Under the pieces are notes generated by a model. It saw nothing but the letters and a program-made list of their open reading frames with translations. It was not told where the DNA came from and made no database searches. A DNA stretch of 64,000 nt from Zygosaccharomyces rouxii (lineage: Eukaryota; Ascomycota; Saccharomycetes; Saccharomycetales; Saccharomycetaceae), in assembly GCF_000026365.1 (NCBI RefSeq), contig NC_012996.1:310001-374000 (forward strand), written 5' to 3'. How positions within the stretch are numbered: position 1 is the first letter of the stretch; every line of letters begins with the position of its first letter. Of this stretch, positions 11,101-18,791 are shown one piece after another. Made by a program: the position numbers and the translations under genes.

Positions 11101-11206
11101 TAATCAACATGCCGTACTTCAGAATAATGGAATACAACCGTTATCTCGAGAAGGCACGCGACTAGAAGATTTGGATGAAATTTTGGGTTCAGATTCAGAT
11201 TTTTAA
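8186..11206 (+). CDS. MPH1: Mph1 3'-5' DNA helicase (FANCM family)
   Basis: 1006 residues, close to S. cerevisiae Mph1 (993). Superfamily 2 helicase motifs are intact: Walker A AIPTGMGKTFIAS with Lys113, DEAH at residues 209-212, and motif VI QRMGRTGRKRDG. Mph1 unwinds D-loops and remodels stalled forks, channelling repair into error-free routes and limiting crossovers; it is the yeast FANCM orthologue. The region between the two helicase lobes and the conserved C-terminal tail (LDEILGSDSDF) match the orthologue closely. The middle-to-C-terminal part (residues about 740-900) is variable and Pro/Ser-rich. It follows SEC3 in tandem after 274 bp. Confidence 0.97.
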   Translation: MAPFGGEDSDLDDYELDSLSRQGVNRVVKETVTKKNIPVQRDLLGQILPGQNSYYEEIKRDVTFRPTHHALNEKNLSHYVYPTNYEVRDYQYDIVKKALFQNVLCAIPTGMGKTFIASTVMLNFFLWTIRGKIIFMAPTRPLVAQQIKACLGMTGIPHDQTAILLDKSRKNREEIWDTKRVFFTTPQVVENDLKRGALNPKDIVCLVIDEAHRATGSYAYTNVVKFIDRFSTSYRLLALTATPGTDLESVQEVIKNLDISKVEIRTEESMDIVKYMKRRIQEKIQVEPLFEMLEIVEQLGIAILPVLRQAVELGIYENCDPAQINAFKAMQQSQKIVANPNIPEGIKWRNFFILQLLNHVGQMLKRINIYGIRTFYNYFSDKSLEFTTKYGMGKSSNKTAAEFYYHPILKNMTTQCENLLADPKFLGHGKLRHVRDELVDFFARGKSDSRVIIFTELRESALEIVRCVDAMDYRHIVPHIFIGQAKGKEGFDEVSFTRNNKAKGRKKVDRLKRQEEDQQIEEEKKKRKKQEALERVSRRTGSSEEAQANGMTQKQQKEVIQKFKDGEYNVLVCTSIGEEGLDIGEVDLIICYDTTSSPIKNIQRMGRTGRKRDGRIILLFSSNESNKFDQAMKDYANLQKVITQNILEYQKSDRIIPADVDPQCREQFITISEEDQEVNDMDDSEEVIRFATDCMLGKQRKSKRNAKVGQPKKQKRFFMPDEVETGIITADKLVRKVKKPKKELPLLDNLENDSLELSSPVKSEFEGSQATMPTITDAQLKPTDPLPLPDSPPSIKRERSPSQDARVPSFSPDRPVTSNLNLGPPPPVKVKAEPFSPEQTTSDLIDFVSVGQKIDSDENRHSSPPLNRRGQDKIFDDFSNNNGGLLTPQEREYFQRNYSVNDTVAIDTLPDFSQYTKTAHIPHSTRNQGFLNLFQDMKRNEKARIIEMNRTRCIARGLQNGVLNQAKELVDPNQHAVLQNNGIQPLSREGTRLEDLDEILGSDSDF

Positions 11207-11335
11207 TGTAATTAGTGTTGGAGTATAATGTCGCATATCACTTTTCGTATATAGTGAGTGGTATATTGATATAAAAGCATCGATTTTTCGTGAAGTCTAT
11301 AACTTTACCAGCTATATGTTACTCTTAAATACACC

Positions 11336-11495
11336 ATCCTTATGCACGGGAAATACGCATATCAGTGAGGATTCGTCCGAGATTGTGTTTTTGCTGGTTG
11401 AAATTTACATTTTAGCCTGACCCTCTCCTCATAGTTCGTTATGGGAATTCGCTTTTGAATTTCTAAGAGCTATGTAGGGAATTTTTGGAACCTTT
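11336..11495 (+). ncRNA. snR14: U4 spliceosomal snRNA
   Basis: About 160 nt, matching yeast U4 (snR14) over its length. The 5' part begins ATCCTTATGCACGGG, the segment that pairs with U6 in stems I and II. The 5' stem-loop contains the K-turn sequence GTGAGGATTCGTCCGAGATT, the Snu13 (15.5K) site. The 3' part has the Sm site AATTTTTGG at about 11480-11488. In S. cerevisiae snR14 is also close to SEC3 on chromosome V, so position supports the call. Ends are set by analogy; the 3' end could differ by a few bases. The central part is diverged, as expected. Confidence 0.95.
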
Positions 11496-11610
11496 TACTC
11501 CTTCTGAGACTTTTGAGTCTCGAAAGATATTGAAAATTTTTTAAGCTTTCGACTGGTGTCGAAAACATGGATTCGATCCTAGTTTTGTTCGGATCTCCTT
11601 CAACTTGGTA

Positions 11611-11624
11611 CCGTGAGTCCACGG
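11611..11624 (+). other. Possible Rnt1 cleavage hairpin downstream of U4
   Basis: CCGTG-AGTC-CACGG forms a 5-bp stem with an AGNN tetraloop, the signature recognised by the yeast RNase III Rnt1. It starts about 115 nt after the mature U4 end. Flanking A-T and outer CTCC/GGAG pairing may extend the stem. Yeast U snRNA precursors are known to be matured through downstream Rnt1 hairpins. The assignment to U4 processing is inferred. Confidence 0.4.
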
Positions 11625-12284
11625 TTCGGTCGTGGGAGCAGCATCAGCCACCTGGGGGAAATGGAGATCGCCATTACTTGGAAGTTTTAGGATATAGGGA
11701 AGCTGTTATATGATTGGATATATCGTTTATCGATTAATCCGGCATGTGCGCCTGGTGTATATTTTTGCTTTCATCATGATCGAGCTTCTCCTTTTGAACT
11801 CCCATTCATTTTTATTTCAATGCCTTTTAGATGGATTCTTGTACTTCTAGAGTGATTTAAAATTCATATCAGTTAATGAGCATTCCCATAACTTATTGAA
11901 AACTGTGTCACTCAAAAATGCCTGTTTTCTCATATACCAAACTTCTAAAGGCACAACGAGCAATTTTCCCATAATGTTGGCATACCAAATGAGGTGGGAA
12001 AATTGTTTAAAAGCTTATAAAAATTCATCTTTACCAGTTTTGTTCTTATCGAATTATGTAGTTGTCGGCGCTTTCTCTTCTCTATTGTTATCACCTTGTA
12101 CGAACTTATAGGGGCCTCAAGATATCGACGAAGTTAAAGTACACGGAATGGATCGATTCCTTTCAATACAAAGGTGTTTTTGAAAGAAGCCATAGAGTTA
12201 AAGCCTTCGTGAGTTATAGATTCTATTCTAGAGTCTGTGAACTTTGCGGCTGGGGAAACCTTTTAAAAAAAGAGTCCAAACACA
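11625..12284. other. Intergenic region upstream of PAN1
   Basis: 660 bp between the U4 3' region and PAN1. It is moderately AT-rich and contains only short frames without conserved features. It presumably holds the PAN1 promoter. I see no further RNA gene that I can support. Confidence 0.4.
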
Positions 12285-15200
12285 ATGTACAACCCCTATC
12301 AGAATACGGGTTATTTCCAGCAACAGCCACAGCAGCAGCAACAGCAACAGCAGCAGCAGCATTCCTTTGGTCAACAGAATCCTCAGGCTTCTGGGTTTGG
12401 TGGCATGCCAGGAAGTCTTTCCTCTACTCCAATGAATTTCCCACAATTGCAAGCCCAACAGCAGCCTTCAAGGTTTGGCGGTGCCAATACAGCGGTTAAT
12501 CCAACTGGTATGAGCAATTTGATGCCGCAATCGCAGAGCAGCTTTGGATCTCAGCAAAATACGGGAATGATGGGAATGCCAGGACCATCAAATACTGCTT
12601 CTGCTACATCTAATCAAGGTAACTTTGTAAATCAACCACAACAGCAACATCCTCAATCTACTGGTTATTTTCAATCTAACGCCTTACCATTACAACAACC
12701 ACAACTTCAGAGTCAACCAACCGGATTTCAAAATCCGTTGTTATCTAATCCTACTGGAGGTATGCAGCCTTTGTTACCACAATCTACTGGGTTTTATCAT
12801 CCAACTGGCGGTATGCCACAAGCTCCACTGGAACCCTTGAAGCCAACTGCCACTGGTTTAGTAAATTCCTTTGCAAATGGTGGGCTAAACCATGATATTA
12901 AGATCCCCGCAAGAAGATTATCTTTCATTACATCTAACGATCAAGCCAAGTTTGAAACTTTGTTCCGTTCTATAGTCCCCAAAGGTTCTAATACCATTTC
13001 CGGTGAAGATTGTAAAAAGATCTTCCTGAAATCAGGACTACAAGCTTCTGAATTAGCCAAAATCTGGAAACTTTCTGATACTACTAGAGCTGGTGAATTA
13101 TTGTTCCCTGAGTTTGCTCTAGCAATGCATTTAGTTAATGATGTGCTACAAGGTGATTCTATCCCTTACGAATTGGATACAAAGACTAAAAACGAAGTAG
13201 GGAGCTTTGTGGATGCCATCAATTTGAGTATCGCTAGGGGAGATGGTGATCCCGGTCCAAAGACACCATTTGATGATTTGATGATGGGGGGTTTAAAGCC
13301 CCAATCAACTGGTTTTATGCCACCAACTAGTTTTGGCATGCCCTTACAAGGCCAGGTAACTGGAGGTGGTGCAGGATTATTAAACCCTCAACGTACAGGA
13401 TTTATGCCTCAAACAAGTTTTGGTATGCCCATGCAACCTACTGGTGGTGCTCAATTTAATCCAATGGGTAATATGGGCGGTAATGCTGGTGTTGGGATTC
13501 AATCTACTGGTTTTATGCCTCAAACTTCGTTTGGTGCTCCACTGCAATCTCAATTGACTGGAGGTGCTGTCCAACGTCAACCAACCGGTGGATTTCAAAA
13601 CAATTTTATGCCCAACATGCAGCCACAGAATACAGGTGGATTCGCTGCACTTCAACCACAAAAGATTCAACCGCAGGCTACTGGGAGCCTTTTGCCTCAA
13701 GGCACAGGTGGTCTTAGGCCTCAAACAACCGGCAGTTTTCAACAACAACAACAGCAGCAACAACAACTTGGTGGCTTTCAACCACAACCCACTGGGGGCT
13801 TTCAACCTCAACCAACGGATGGCTTTCAACCCCAATTGAATGGTGGCTTGCAGCCACAGGGCACTGGTGGGTTCCAGCAACAGGGATTCGGGGGCGGCAT
13901 CCAACCTCAATTGACTGGCGGGTTCCAACAACCTCAGCCTAGCGGTGGGTTCCAGCAACCTCAACCTACTGGCGGATTCCAGCAACCCCAGCCTAGTGGT
14001 GGGTTCCAGCAACCTCAACCAAGCGGTGGGTTCCAGCAGCCTCAGCCAAGCGGTGGGTTCCAGCAGCCTCAGCCAAGCGGTGGATTCCAGCAGCCTCAGC
14101 CAAGCGGTGGATTCCAGCAGGCTCAACCAAGCGGTGGATTCCAACAACCTCAACCTACTGGCGGGTTGCAGCCACAATCGACAGGTCCCCTTCAACCTCA
14201 AGGGACAGGCTTTGGACAACAAGGCGGCGGTGTTCCACCATTGCAGCCTCAAGGGACTGGTTCATTCAATGGGAACTTGCCTCAACAACCTAATGGCGGG
14301 TTCCAAGGTGTGCCTCCACCTCAACAACAACCCCAACTTACCGGTGGTCTCATGCCTCAAGCAACAGGTGGTGCATCTACTGCTGTGCCCATCCAACAAA
14401 CTGGTTTATCCACCCAATCTACTGGTTTCTTACCACCATCTGGGTTCAACCCAACCCAACCTTTGAGTGCTCAAAAGACAGGATTTGGTAATAATGAAAT
14501 CTATACGCAATCTAGTTTCAGTCAAGATTTCAATGGTCAAAATTTGGATGATATTTTACCAGAGGAGAAGTCATTGTTCTATAAAATCTTTCAAACTTAT
14601 GACACTGACAAGAGAGGAATACTGGATGCATCAAAGGCTGTTGAGATTTTCAGGAAGTCCGGTTTGAACAGAGGTGATCTAGAGCACATTTGGGCATTGT
14701 GTGATATCAATAACACCGGTCAATTAAACAAACAAGAGTTTGCTCTGGGTATGCATTTGGTTTATAGGAAATTAAACGGTTTCCAGCTACCTAATAGATT
14801 GCCTCTGAATTTGATTCCCTCTAGTACCAAGATTTTGGATGACGTTAAAAATCAAATTAAGAGTAGTGTTGGAACGGAAGATAGACGTTCTTCTACCAAG
14901 ACCGATGCATTAAGCTATAAAAACAATGATGACGAAGATGTCTTACCAAGCTTCAGAAATCGTCGTAAAGTTTTTGGAGCCAATGCGCCACCTGCAACTA
15001 CCAATCAAGATGCATCTGCTCCTGCTGCGTCAGCGTCAGCGTCAGCTGCCTCTCAACAAGCAAAGCCAAATGTTTCAGATTTAAAGAGGGCCATTAATGA
15101 GAGGAGACAACGTTTAGATACCGAAAAAGCTCGGTTGCAGACAACTACTAGTGATGATGATTTGAGATTCATTTCATCTTTGAAATCACAAATTGGAGAA

Positions 15201-17141
15201 CTACCCTCAATATCTGTAGTTAATGACTCGGTACCAGCCGATCTGAAAGAAAGATATGAAACTCTTCTGGTTAAACTTCCTAACTTGTTTGTCCAAATTG
15301 ATGAGATAGACACGCAAATAAGAAACGCTAAATTGCAACTGTTTAAGATGAAGAACCCTTTTTCAATCAGTGGATCAGGTCCTAACGGGGAGATTACTGA
15401 TGAGGATAGAAAGAAGGCTAAGAGTAAAGCTTTGTTGAAATCGAGAATGAACGCTCTAACAGGTAAGCCTTCAGGACCAATTGGTTCCTTTGAAGAGGAG
15501 GAGGTCAAATATAATGAAGAGATTAAGAAGATTAACGCTGGTTGTAACAGTAACAAAGAGATTATCGGGGACATCAAAAGTTCTATTGCTGATATTGCTG
15601 CATCCTTAGAGTCTGGTTTGAGTGGCGGTAGTATCCATGCCAACCCCGGTGATTTCGAGGTGTGGGAATTCGGCACTCGTTTGGAACCTGAAGTTCGCGA
15701 CTTTGTTTATAGTTTGAGAACTAAGACATCTCAGCGGGAACAAGGAAATTCGAGCACTGTGAGTGCCGAAGCCAACTACTCTCAACAAAACTATTCTCAG
15801 CCAGCTGCTCAAGATGTTTCCAGGCAGACATATGGCAACTTACCACAATCTACTTCTAACGGGTATTCTCAACAGCCAGTAGACAATAATTCAACACCTG
15901 TGACAAGTAGTAACAGCCAAAGTTATAACTTCACCGATCCGTCAGGCAATTACCGTTCTCAAGCCACAGTAAACAGTTACTCGTATTCTTCCAATGGCAA
16001 TCGATCAGACAATTATAATAGTGGTGGATCGAACCAAACTAGTAGACAACCTTCATATGCTGGAGGTACTTCTCATAATCAGCCATCCTCTAACGAAGTG
16101 GTAAATGGTGACGATGGAGAAGATGAAGAGGAGAAACAATTGAGGGATAAATTGGAAATGTTGAAGCTCAAGAAGAAGAGTGAGAAGGAGAAAAGATTGG
16201 CCGATCTACGTAGGCAGATAGAGGAGGCTAAAGCTGATGGTGATGAAGAAGCAGAAGTTGCGGCATTACAAAATGTTGCCAATCAACGCTCTACTTCTAG
16301 TATAAGCATCTCACAGGACCCCGCTCCAAGCGCTGCATCACCAGCTTTGAATCAAGGACGCGATGGTCATCCAAATGTTAATTCATCTCACCCATCCTAT
16401 GGTAGCGCACCTGCTGCACATGCTGGCGTCAACGCAACTCGTTCATCAACGGTTATGTCGGCATCTCCAGTTTCGTCAGTAGCATCACCCCAGCCATCTG
16501 GTCAGGGTGGTAGAAATGCATTTTTCAAACAGACTCCATCTACGAGTTCTTCGTTTGACCTGAGGGCCGCTGAGACTCAGAGAAGGTTACAAAGAGGTTT
16601 GGATGATGATGAAAGCGAAGGCTGGTCGGATGATGACAATGCTAATGCACAAACCGCTTCACCTCCAAAGGAACCTGTCCCAAGCGCTCCATATCAACAA
16701 GCACCAACACCAGTAGCTCCTGCTCCTGTTGCACCGGCTCCCGTTGCACCGGCTCCCGTTGCACCTTCCAATGAGGAACCAAAGCCAATGGCGCCTAGTC
16801 TGCCGCAGGTGAAAGATGATGGTCCACCAGTGCCCGTAGCTCCACCGCTACCACAGGTGCAGCACCAAGGACCACCAGTACCAGTTGCCCCTCCATTACC
16901 ACAAATGCAATCCGAAAGTAAACCATTCTTCGCCGGACCACCACCATTGATGCCCAATGAAGATGAAAACGGCGGGCATGGTCATGGTCATGGCCATGAG
17001 GAGGAAAAACATTATGCGGATGAAAACGACGACGATGACGACTCATTGTCAATTCCGGAATCTGTCGGCTCTGATGAGGACAACTTCGAGATGGCTCATT
17101 CAGCGCCAAGTAATATCCCACCACCTCCACCATTACCATAG
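12285..17141 (+). CDS. PAN1: Pan1 endocytic scaffold / Arp2/3 activator
   Basis: 1618 residues (S. cerevisiae Pan1 is about 1480). Pan1 is the essential scaffold of the Pan1-Sla1-End3 endocytic coat and activates Arp2/3. Visible parts in order: an N-terminal Q-rich segment; EH domain 1 at about residues 215-292 (FETLFRSI to FALAMHLVNDVL); a long repeat region rich in QxTG motifs (Prk1-kinase type); EH domain 2 at about 758-835 (SLFYKIFQTYDTDKRG, with a DINNTGQLNKQEF EF-hand loop); a coiled coil at about 1282-1335 (EEEKQLRDKLEMLKLKKKSE); an acidic segment; and a Pro-rich tail ending PPPPPLP. The extra length comes from the glutamine/proline repeats. Convergent with IST3, 90 bp apart. Confidence 0.97.
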   Translation: MYNPYQNTGYFQQQPQQQQQQQQQQHSFGQQNPQASGFGGMPGSLSSTPMNFPQLQAQQQPSRFGGANTAVNPTGMSNLMPQSQSSFGSQQNTGMMGMPGPSNTASATSNQGNFVNQPQQQHPQSTGYFQSNALPLQQPQLQSQPTGFQNPLLSNPTGGMQPLLPQSTGFYHPTGGMPQAPLEPLKPTATGLVNSFANGGLNHDIKIPARRLSFITSNDQAKFETLFRSIVPKGSNTISGEDCKKIFLKSGLQASELAKIWKLSDTTRAGELLFPEFALAMHLVNDVLQGDSIPYELDTKTKNEVGSFVDAINLSIARGDGDPGPKTPFDDLMMGGLKPQSTGFMPPTSFGMPLQGQVTGGGAGLLNPQRTGFMPQTSFGMPMQPTGGAQFNPMGNMGGNAGVGIQSTGFMPQTSFGAPLQSQLTGGAVQRQPTGGFQNNFMPNMQPQNTGGFAALQPQKIQPQATGSLLPQGTGGLRPQTTGSFQQQQQQQQQLGGFQPQPTGGFQPQPTDGFQPQLNGGLQPQGTGGFQQQGFGGGIQPQLTGGFQQPQPSGGFQQPQPTGGFQQPQPSGGFQQPQPSGGFQQPQPSGGFQQPQPSGGFQQPQPSGGFQQAQPSGGFQQPQPTGGLQPQSTGPLQPQGTGFGQQGGGVPPLQPQGTGSFNGNLPQQPNGGFQGVPPPQQQPQLTGGLMPQATGGASTAVPIQQTGLSTQSTGFLPPSGFNPTQPLSAQKTGFGNNEIYTQSSFSQDFNGQNLDDILPEEKSLFYKIFQTYDTDKRGILDASKAVEIFRKSGLNRGDLEHIWALCDINNTGQLNKQEFALGMHLVYRKLNGFQLPNRLPLNLIPSSTKILDDVKNQIKSSVGTEDRRSSTKTDALSYKNNDDEDVLPSFRNRRKVFGANAPPATTNQDASAPAASASASAASQQAKPNVSDLKRAINERRQRLDTEKARLQTTTSDDDLRFISSLKSQIGELPSISVVNDSVPADLKERYETLLVKLPNLFVQIDEIDTQIRNAKLQLFKMKNPFSISGSGPNGEITDEDRKKAKSKALLKSRMNALTGKPSGPIGSFEEEEVKYNEEIKKINAGCNSNKEIIGDIKSSIADIAASLESGLSGGSIHANPGDFEVWEFGTRLEPEVRDFVYSLRTKTSQREQGNSSTVSAEANYSQQNYSQPAAQDVSRQTYGNLPQSTSNGYSQQPVDNNSTPVTSSNSQSYNFTDPSGNYRSQATVNSYSYSSNGNRSDNYNSGGSNQTSRQPSYAGGTSHNQPSSNEVVNGDDGEDEEEKQLRDKLEMLKLKKKSEKEKRLADLRRQIEEAKADGDEEAEVAALQNVANQRSTSSISISQDPAPSAASPALNQGRDGHPNVNSSHPSYGSAPAAHAGVNATRSSTVMSASPVSSVASPQPSGQGGRNAFFKQTPSTSSSFDLRAAETQRRLQRGLDDDESEGWSDDDNANAQTASPPKEPVPSAPYQQAPTPVAPAPVAPAPVAPAPVAPSNEEPKPMAPSLPQVKDDGPPVPVAPPLPQVQHQGPPVPVAPPLPQMQSESKPFFAGPPPLMPNEDENGGHGHGHGHEEEKHYADENDDDDDSLSIPESVGSDEDNFEMAHSAPSNIPPPPPLP
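13922..14164 (+). repeat. 27-bp minisatellite in PAN1
   Basis: Nine tandem copies of a 27-bp unit encode QQPQPSGGF and variants. Most copies carry Ser where flanking single units carry Thr (TGG), so the array is dominated by SGG rather than the TG of Prk1-type sites. Copies are nearly identical in DNA, pointing to recent expansion. Confidence 0.85.
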
Positions 17142-17231
17142 AAAAAGATACAAAACAGAAAAACAATTGATAATTGTTTCTCATTCCATTCCTGTGTAAG
17201 TCTACTATATACATAGCTGTTAAAAACAATA

Positions 17232-17735
17232 TCAACTACCCATAGGATCTGCTAGTTCATCATCTTCTTGGCTTTGATCCCGATGGTTCTTGTCATCTTC
17301 TCGAGACGGTAGCTGTCTCTCACCTGGAACTAATACTTTATCCTTATCCAATTCTTCCCTTACAGCTTCCCTATAATCCCAGTCGTCGTCCCTGGGTTCA
17401 TAGAGAGCATGGTCAACTCTTATGCGTCTACCGGCAACAATAGCACCGTTCAAATTGTCCACTGCAAGAACAGTTGATCTCTGATCTTCGTATTTTAAGT
17501 ATGCAAATCCTCTTGATTCACCATTCTCTCTATCCCTAACCAGTTTTAAGTCCACCGGAACCCCATACTGTGAGAAGACTGTAAGTACATCTGCCTCTGT
17601 AAGCTCTTTGTGGAGTCCTCCTATAAAGATGTAAGCTTGGTTTCTATACTCGTAGTGCCAAGATTGTTCATGAGTCAAGATTCCCTGTGACAATTCCGCC
17701 TCATTGATCCTTTCAATAGCTTTTATTTGGTTCAT
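17232..17735 (-). CDS. IST3: Ist3/Snu17 RRM protein of the RES complex
   Basis: 167 residues from the ATG at 17735 (MNQIKAIERINEAELSQGIL), which aligns with the S. cerevisiae Ist3 N-terminus. The frame stays open 24 codons further upstream to 17807, but that part looks non-conserved. Ist3 (YIR005W) is a U2 snRNP-associated RRM protein of the RES pre-mRNA retention and splicing complex with Bud13 and Pml1. One RRM spans about residues 30-110, with RNP2 AYIFIGGL and RNP1 RGFAYLKY; the diagnostic FSQYGVPVDLKLVRD and LAVDNLNG are present. The acidic tail (SQEDDELADPMGS) is variable. It shares a 130-bp divergent promoter with the next gene. Confidence 0.95.
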   Translation of the reverse strand: MNQIKAIERINEAELSQGILTHEQSWHYEYRNQAYIFIGGLHKELTEADVLTVFSQYGVPVDLKLVRDRENGESRGFAYLKYEDQRSTVLAVDNLNGAIVAGRRIRVDHALYEPRDDDWDYREAVREELDKDKVLVPGERQLPSREDDKNHRDQSQEDDELADPMGS

Positions 17736-17865
17736 CTGGCACTTTCTACACCCTTTCTTTACCCCTGTAAGAAAGGTAAAGGTGAACCAGCCTTCAAGGA
17801 GCACCAACTCATTTTAGTGCAGTTTATCAACATCAAAGCCATCCCCATAATCAACATCAACGATA

Positions 17866-18720
17866 ATGTTGAGAACTTATAACGCTCCTTTGGTACGGAT
17901 CTATTGGAAAATACTATCAAGACCAGCAAGAACTGGATTAGATATATGTAAGCCGGTAGTCGATGGTTACGTTCAACAGGGATCTGTTAGAACATTTATT
18001 CCATCAAGTAGATTGAATAAAATGAGTGATCCCCGATTTGACGAATTAACACCTTGCGACGTTTCTGATGGTCTTTTAAACAAGTACAAGATCGATAATG
18101 GTGGTTACTTACCCAATTTAACCCAATGGTCAGGTCATTCGAAAGGTACTATCCATGGAAAAGCATATACGGTCCTATTCGCTCCTGCTAATGATACAAG
18201 ACCGTCGGTCAATTACATTGACTCGGTTCCACAAGGTGCATTTCTTGTCATTGCCTTGACAAGAGATTTACAATTACCTTATGCACCATATGTTAAGCCT
18301 ACGCAGGCCGTTTATGGTGGATTGATGTCCACCAGGGCTCAGTATTTGAAAGCGGCAGGTACGTTGGTGTTCGGTCGCATTAGAGATTTAAAAGAGCACA
18401 AGAGTTTGGAGCACCCTGTCTTTAGCTATGGAGTGGGATCGTGTGCTGCAAAGGCAGCGGTAAAGCCCATTGGTATTAATGTACCATTAGAAATTTTAAC
18501 CAGTAACGGAGAAGTGGAAATTATTAAACCAGGTGATTATATGGTAGGTGACGCTAATGGTATCGTCAAGGTTCCATCGGAGGTTGAATTGGATTCACTA
18601 GTTGGCTATGTCAGAAAATCTGTTGAAGCTGATGAACTAGTAACGACAGATATCAAAAATGGTAGACCTGCAAAGGAAGCACAAAAGGATCGCAGGGCGA
18701 CCTTAAAGAATTATTTGTGA
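17866..18720 (+). CDS. RraA-like / HMG aldolase family protein (YER010C orthologue)
   Basis: 284 residues from the first ATG. The family domain starts near residue 53 ([19 protein letters not shown]) and runs to the end. It belongs to the RraA / 4-hydroxy-4-methyl-2-oxoglutarate aldolase family: [25 protein letters not shown] contains the conserved Gly-Gly and Arg-Asp region, and [16 protein letters not shown] residues ([12 protein letters not shown]) are the family metal/substrate loop. The S. cerevisiae orthologue is about 234 residues, matching a start at 18022. The 52-residue extension ([20 protein letters not shown]) is Arg-rich with no acidic residue at first and looks like a mitochondrial presequence. 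The biological substrate in yeast is uncertain. Confidence 0.85.
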   Translation: MLRTYNAPLVRIYWKILSRPARTGLDICKPVVDGYVQQGSVRTFIPSSRLNKMSDPRFDELTPCDVSDGLLNKYKIDNGGYLPNLTQWSGHSKGTIHGKAYTVLFAPANDTRPSVNYIDSVPQGAFLVIALTRDLQLPYAPYVKPTQAVYGGLMSTRAQYLKAAGTLVFGRIRDLKEHKSLEHPVFSYGVGSCAAKAAVKPIGINVPLEILTSNGEVEIIKPGDYMVGDANGIVKVPSEVELDSLVGYVRKSVEADELVTTDIKNGRPAKEAQKDRRATLKNYL

Positions 18721-18791
18721 TTTAAATAAATCTATATGTTACATACATGCGATGTTGCATGCTCATGAATGAATCCTTTCAACTTAGTTAA

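Noticed and set aside
13380..14252. 290-codon minus-strand open frame with a Leu/Arg/Trp repeat
   Set aside because: It is the reverse of the PAN1 glutamine-proline minisatellite and has no independent signal.
17736..17807. In-frame extension of IST3 to an upstream ATG
   Set aside because: The 24 extra residues do not resemble the Ist3 N-terminus, and the ATG at 17735 matches the known start; the upstream part would also take more than half of a 130-bp promoter.
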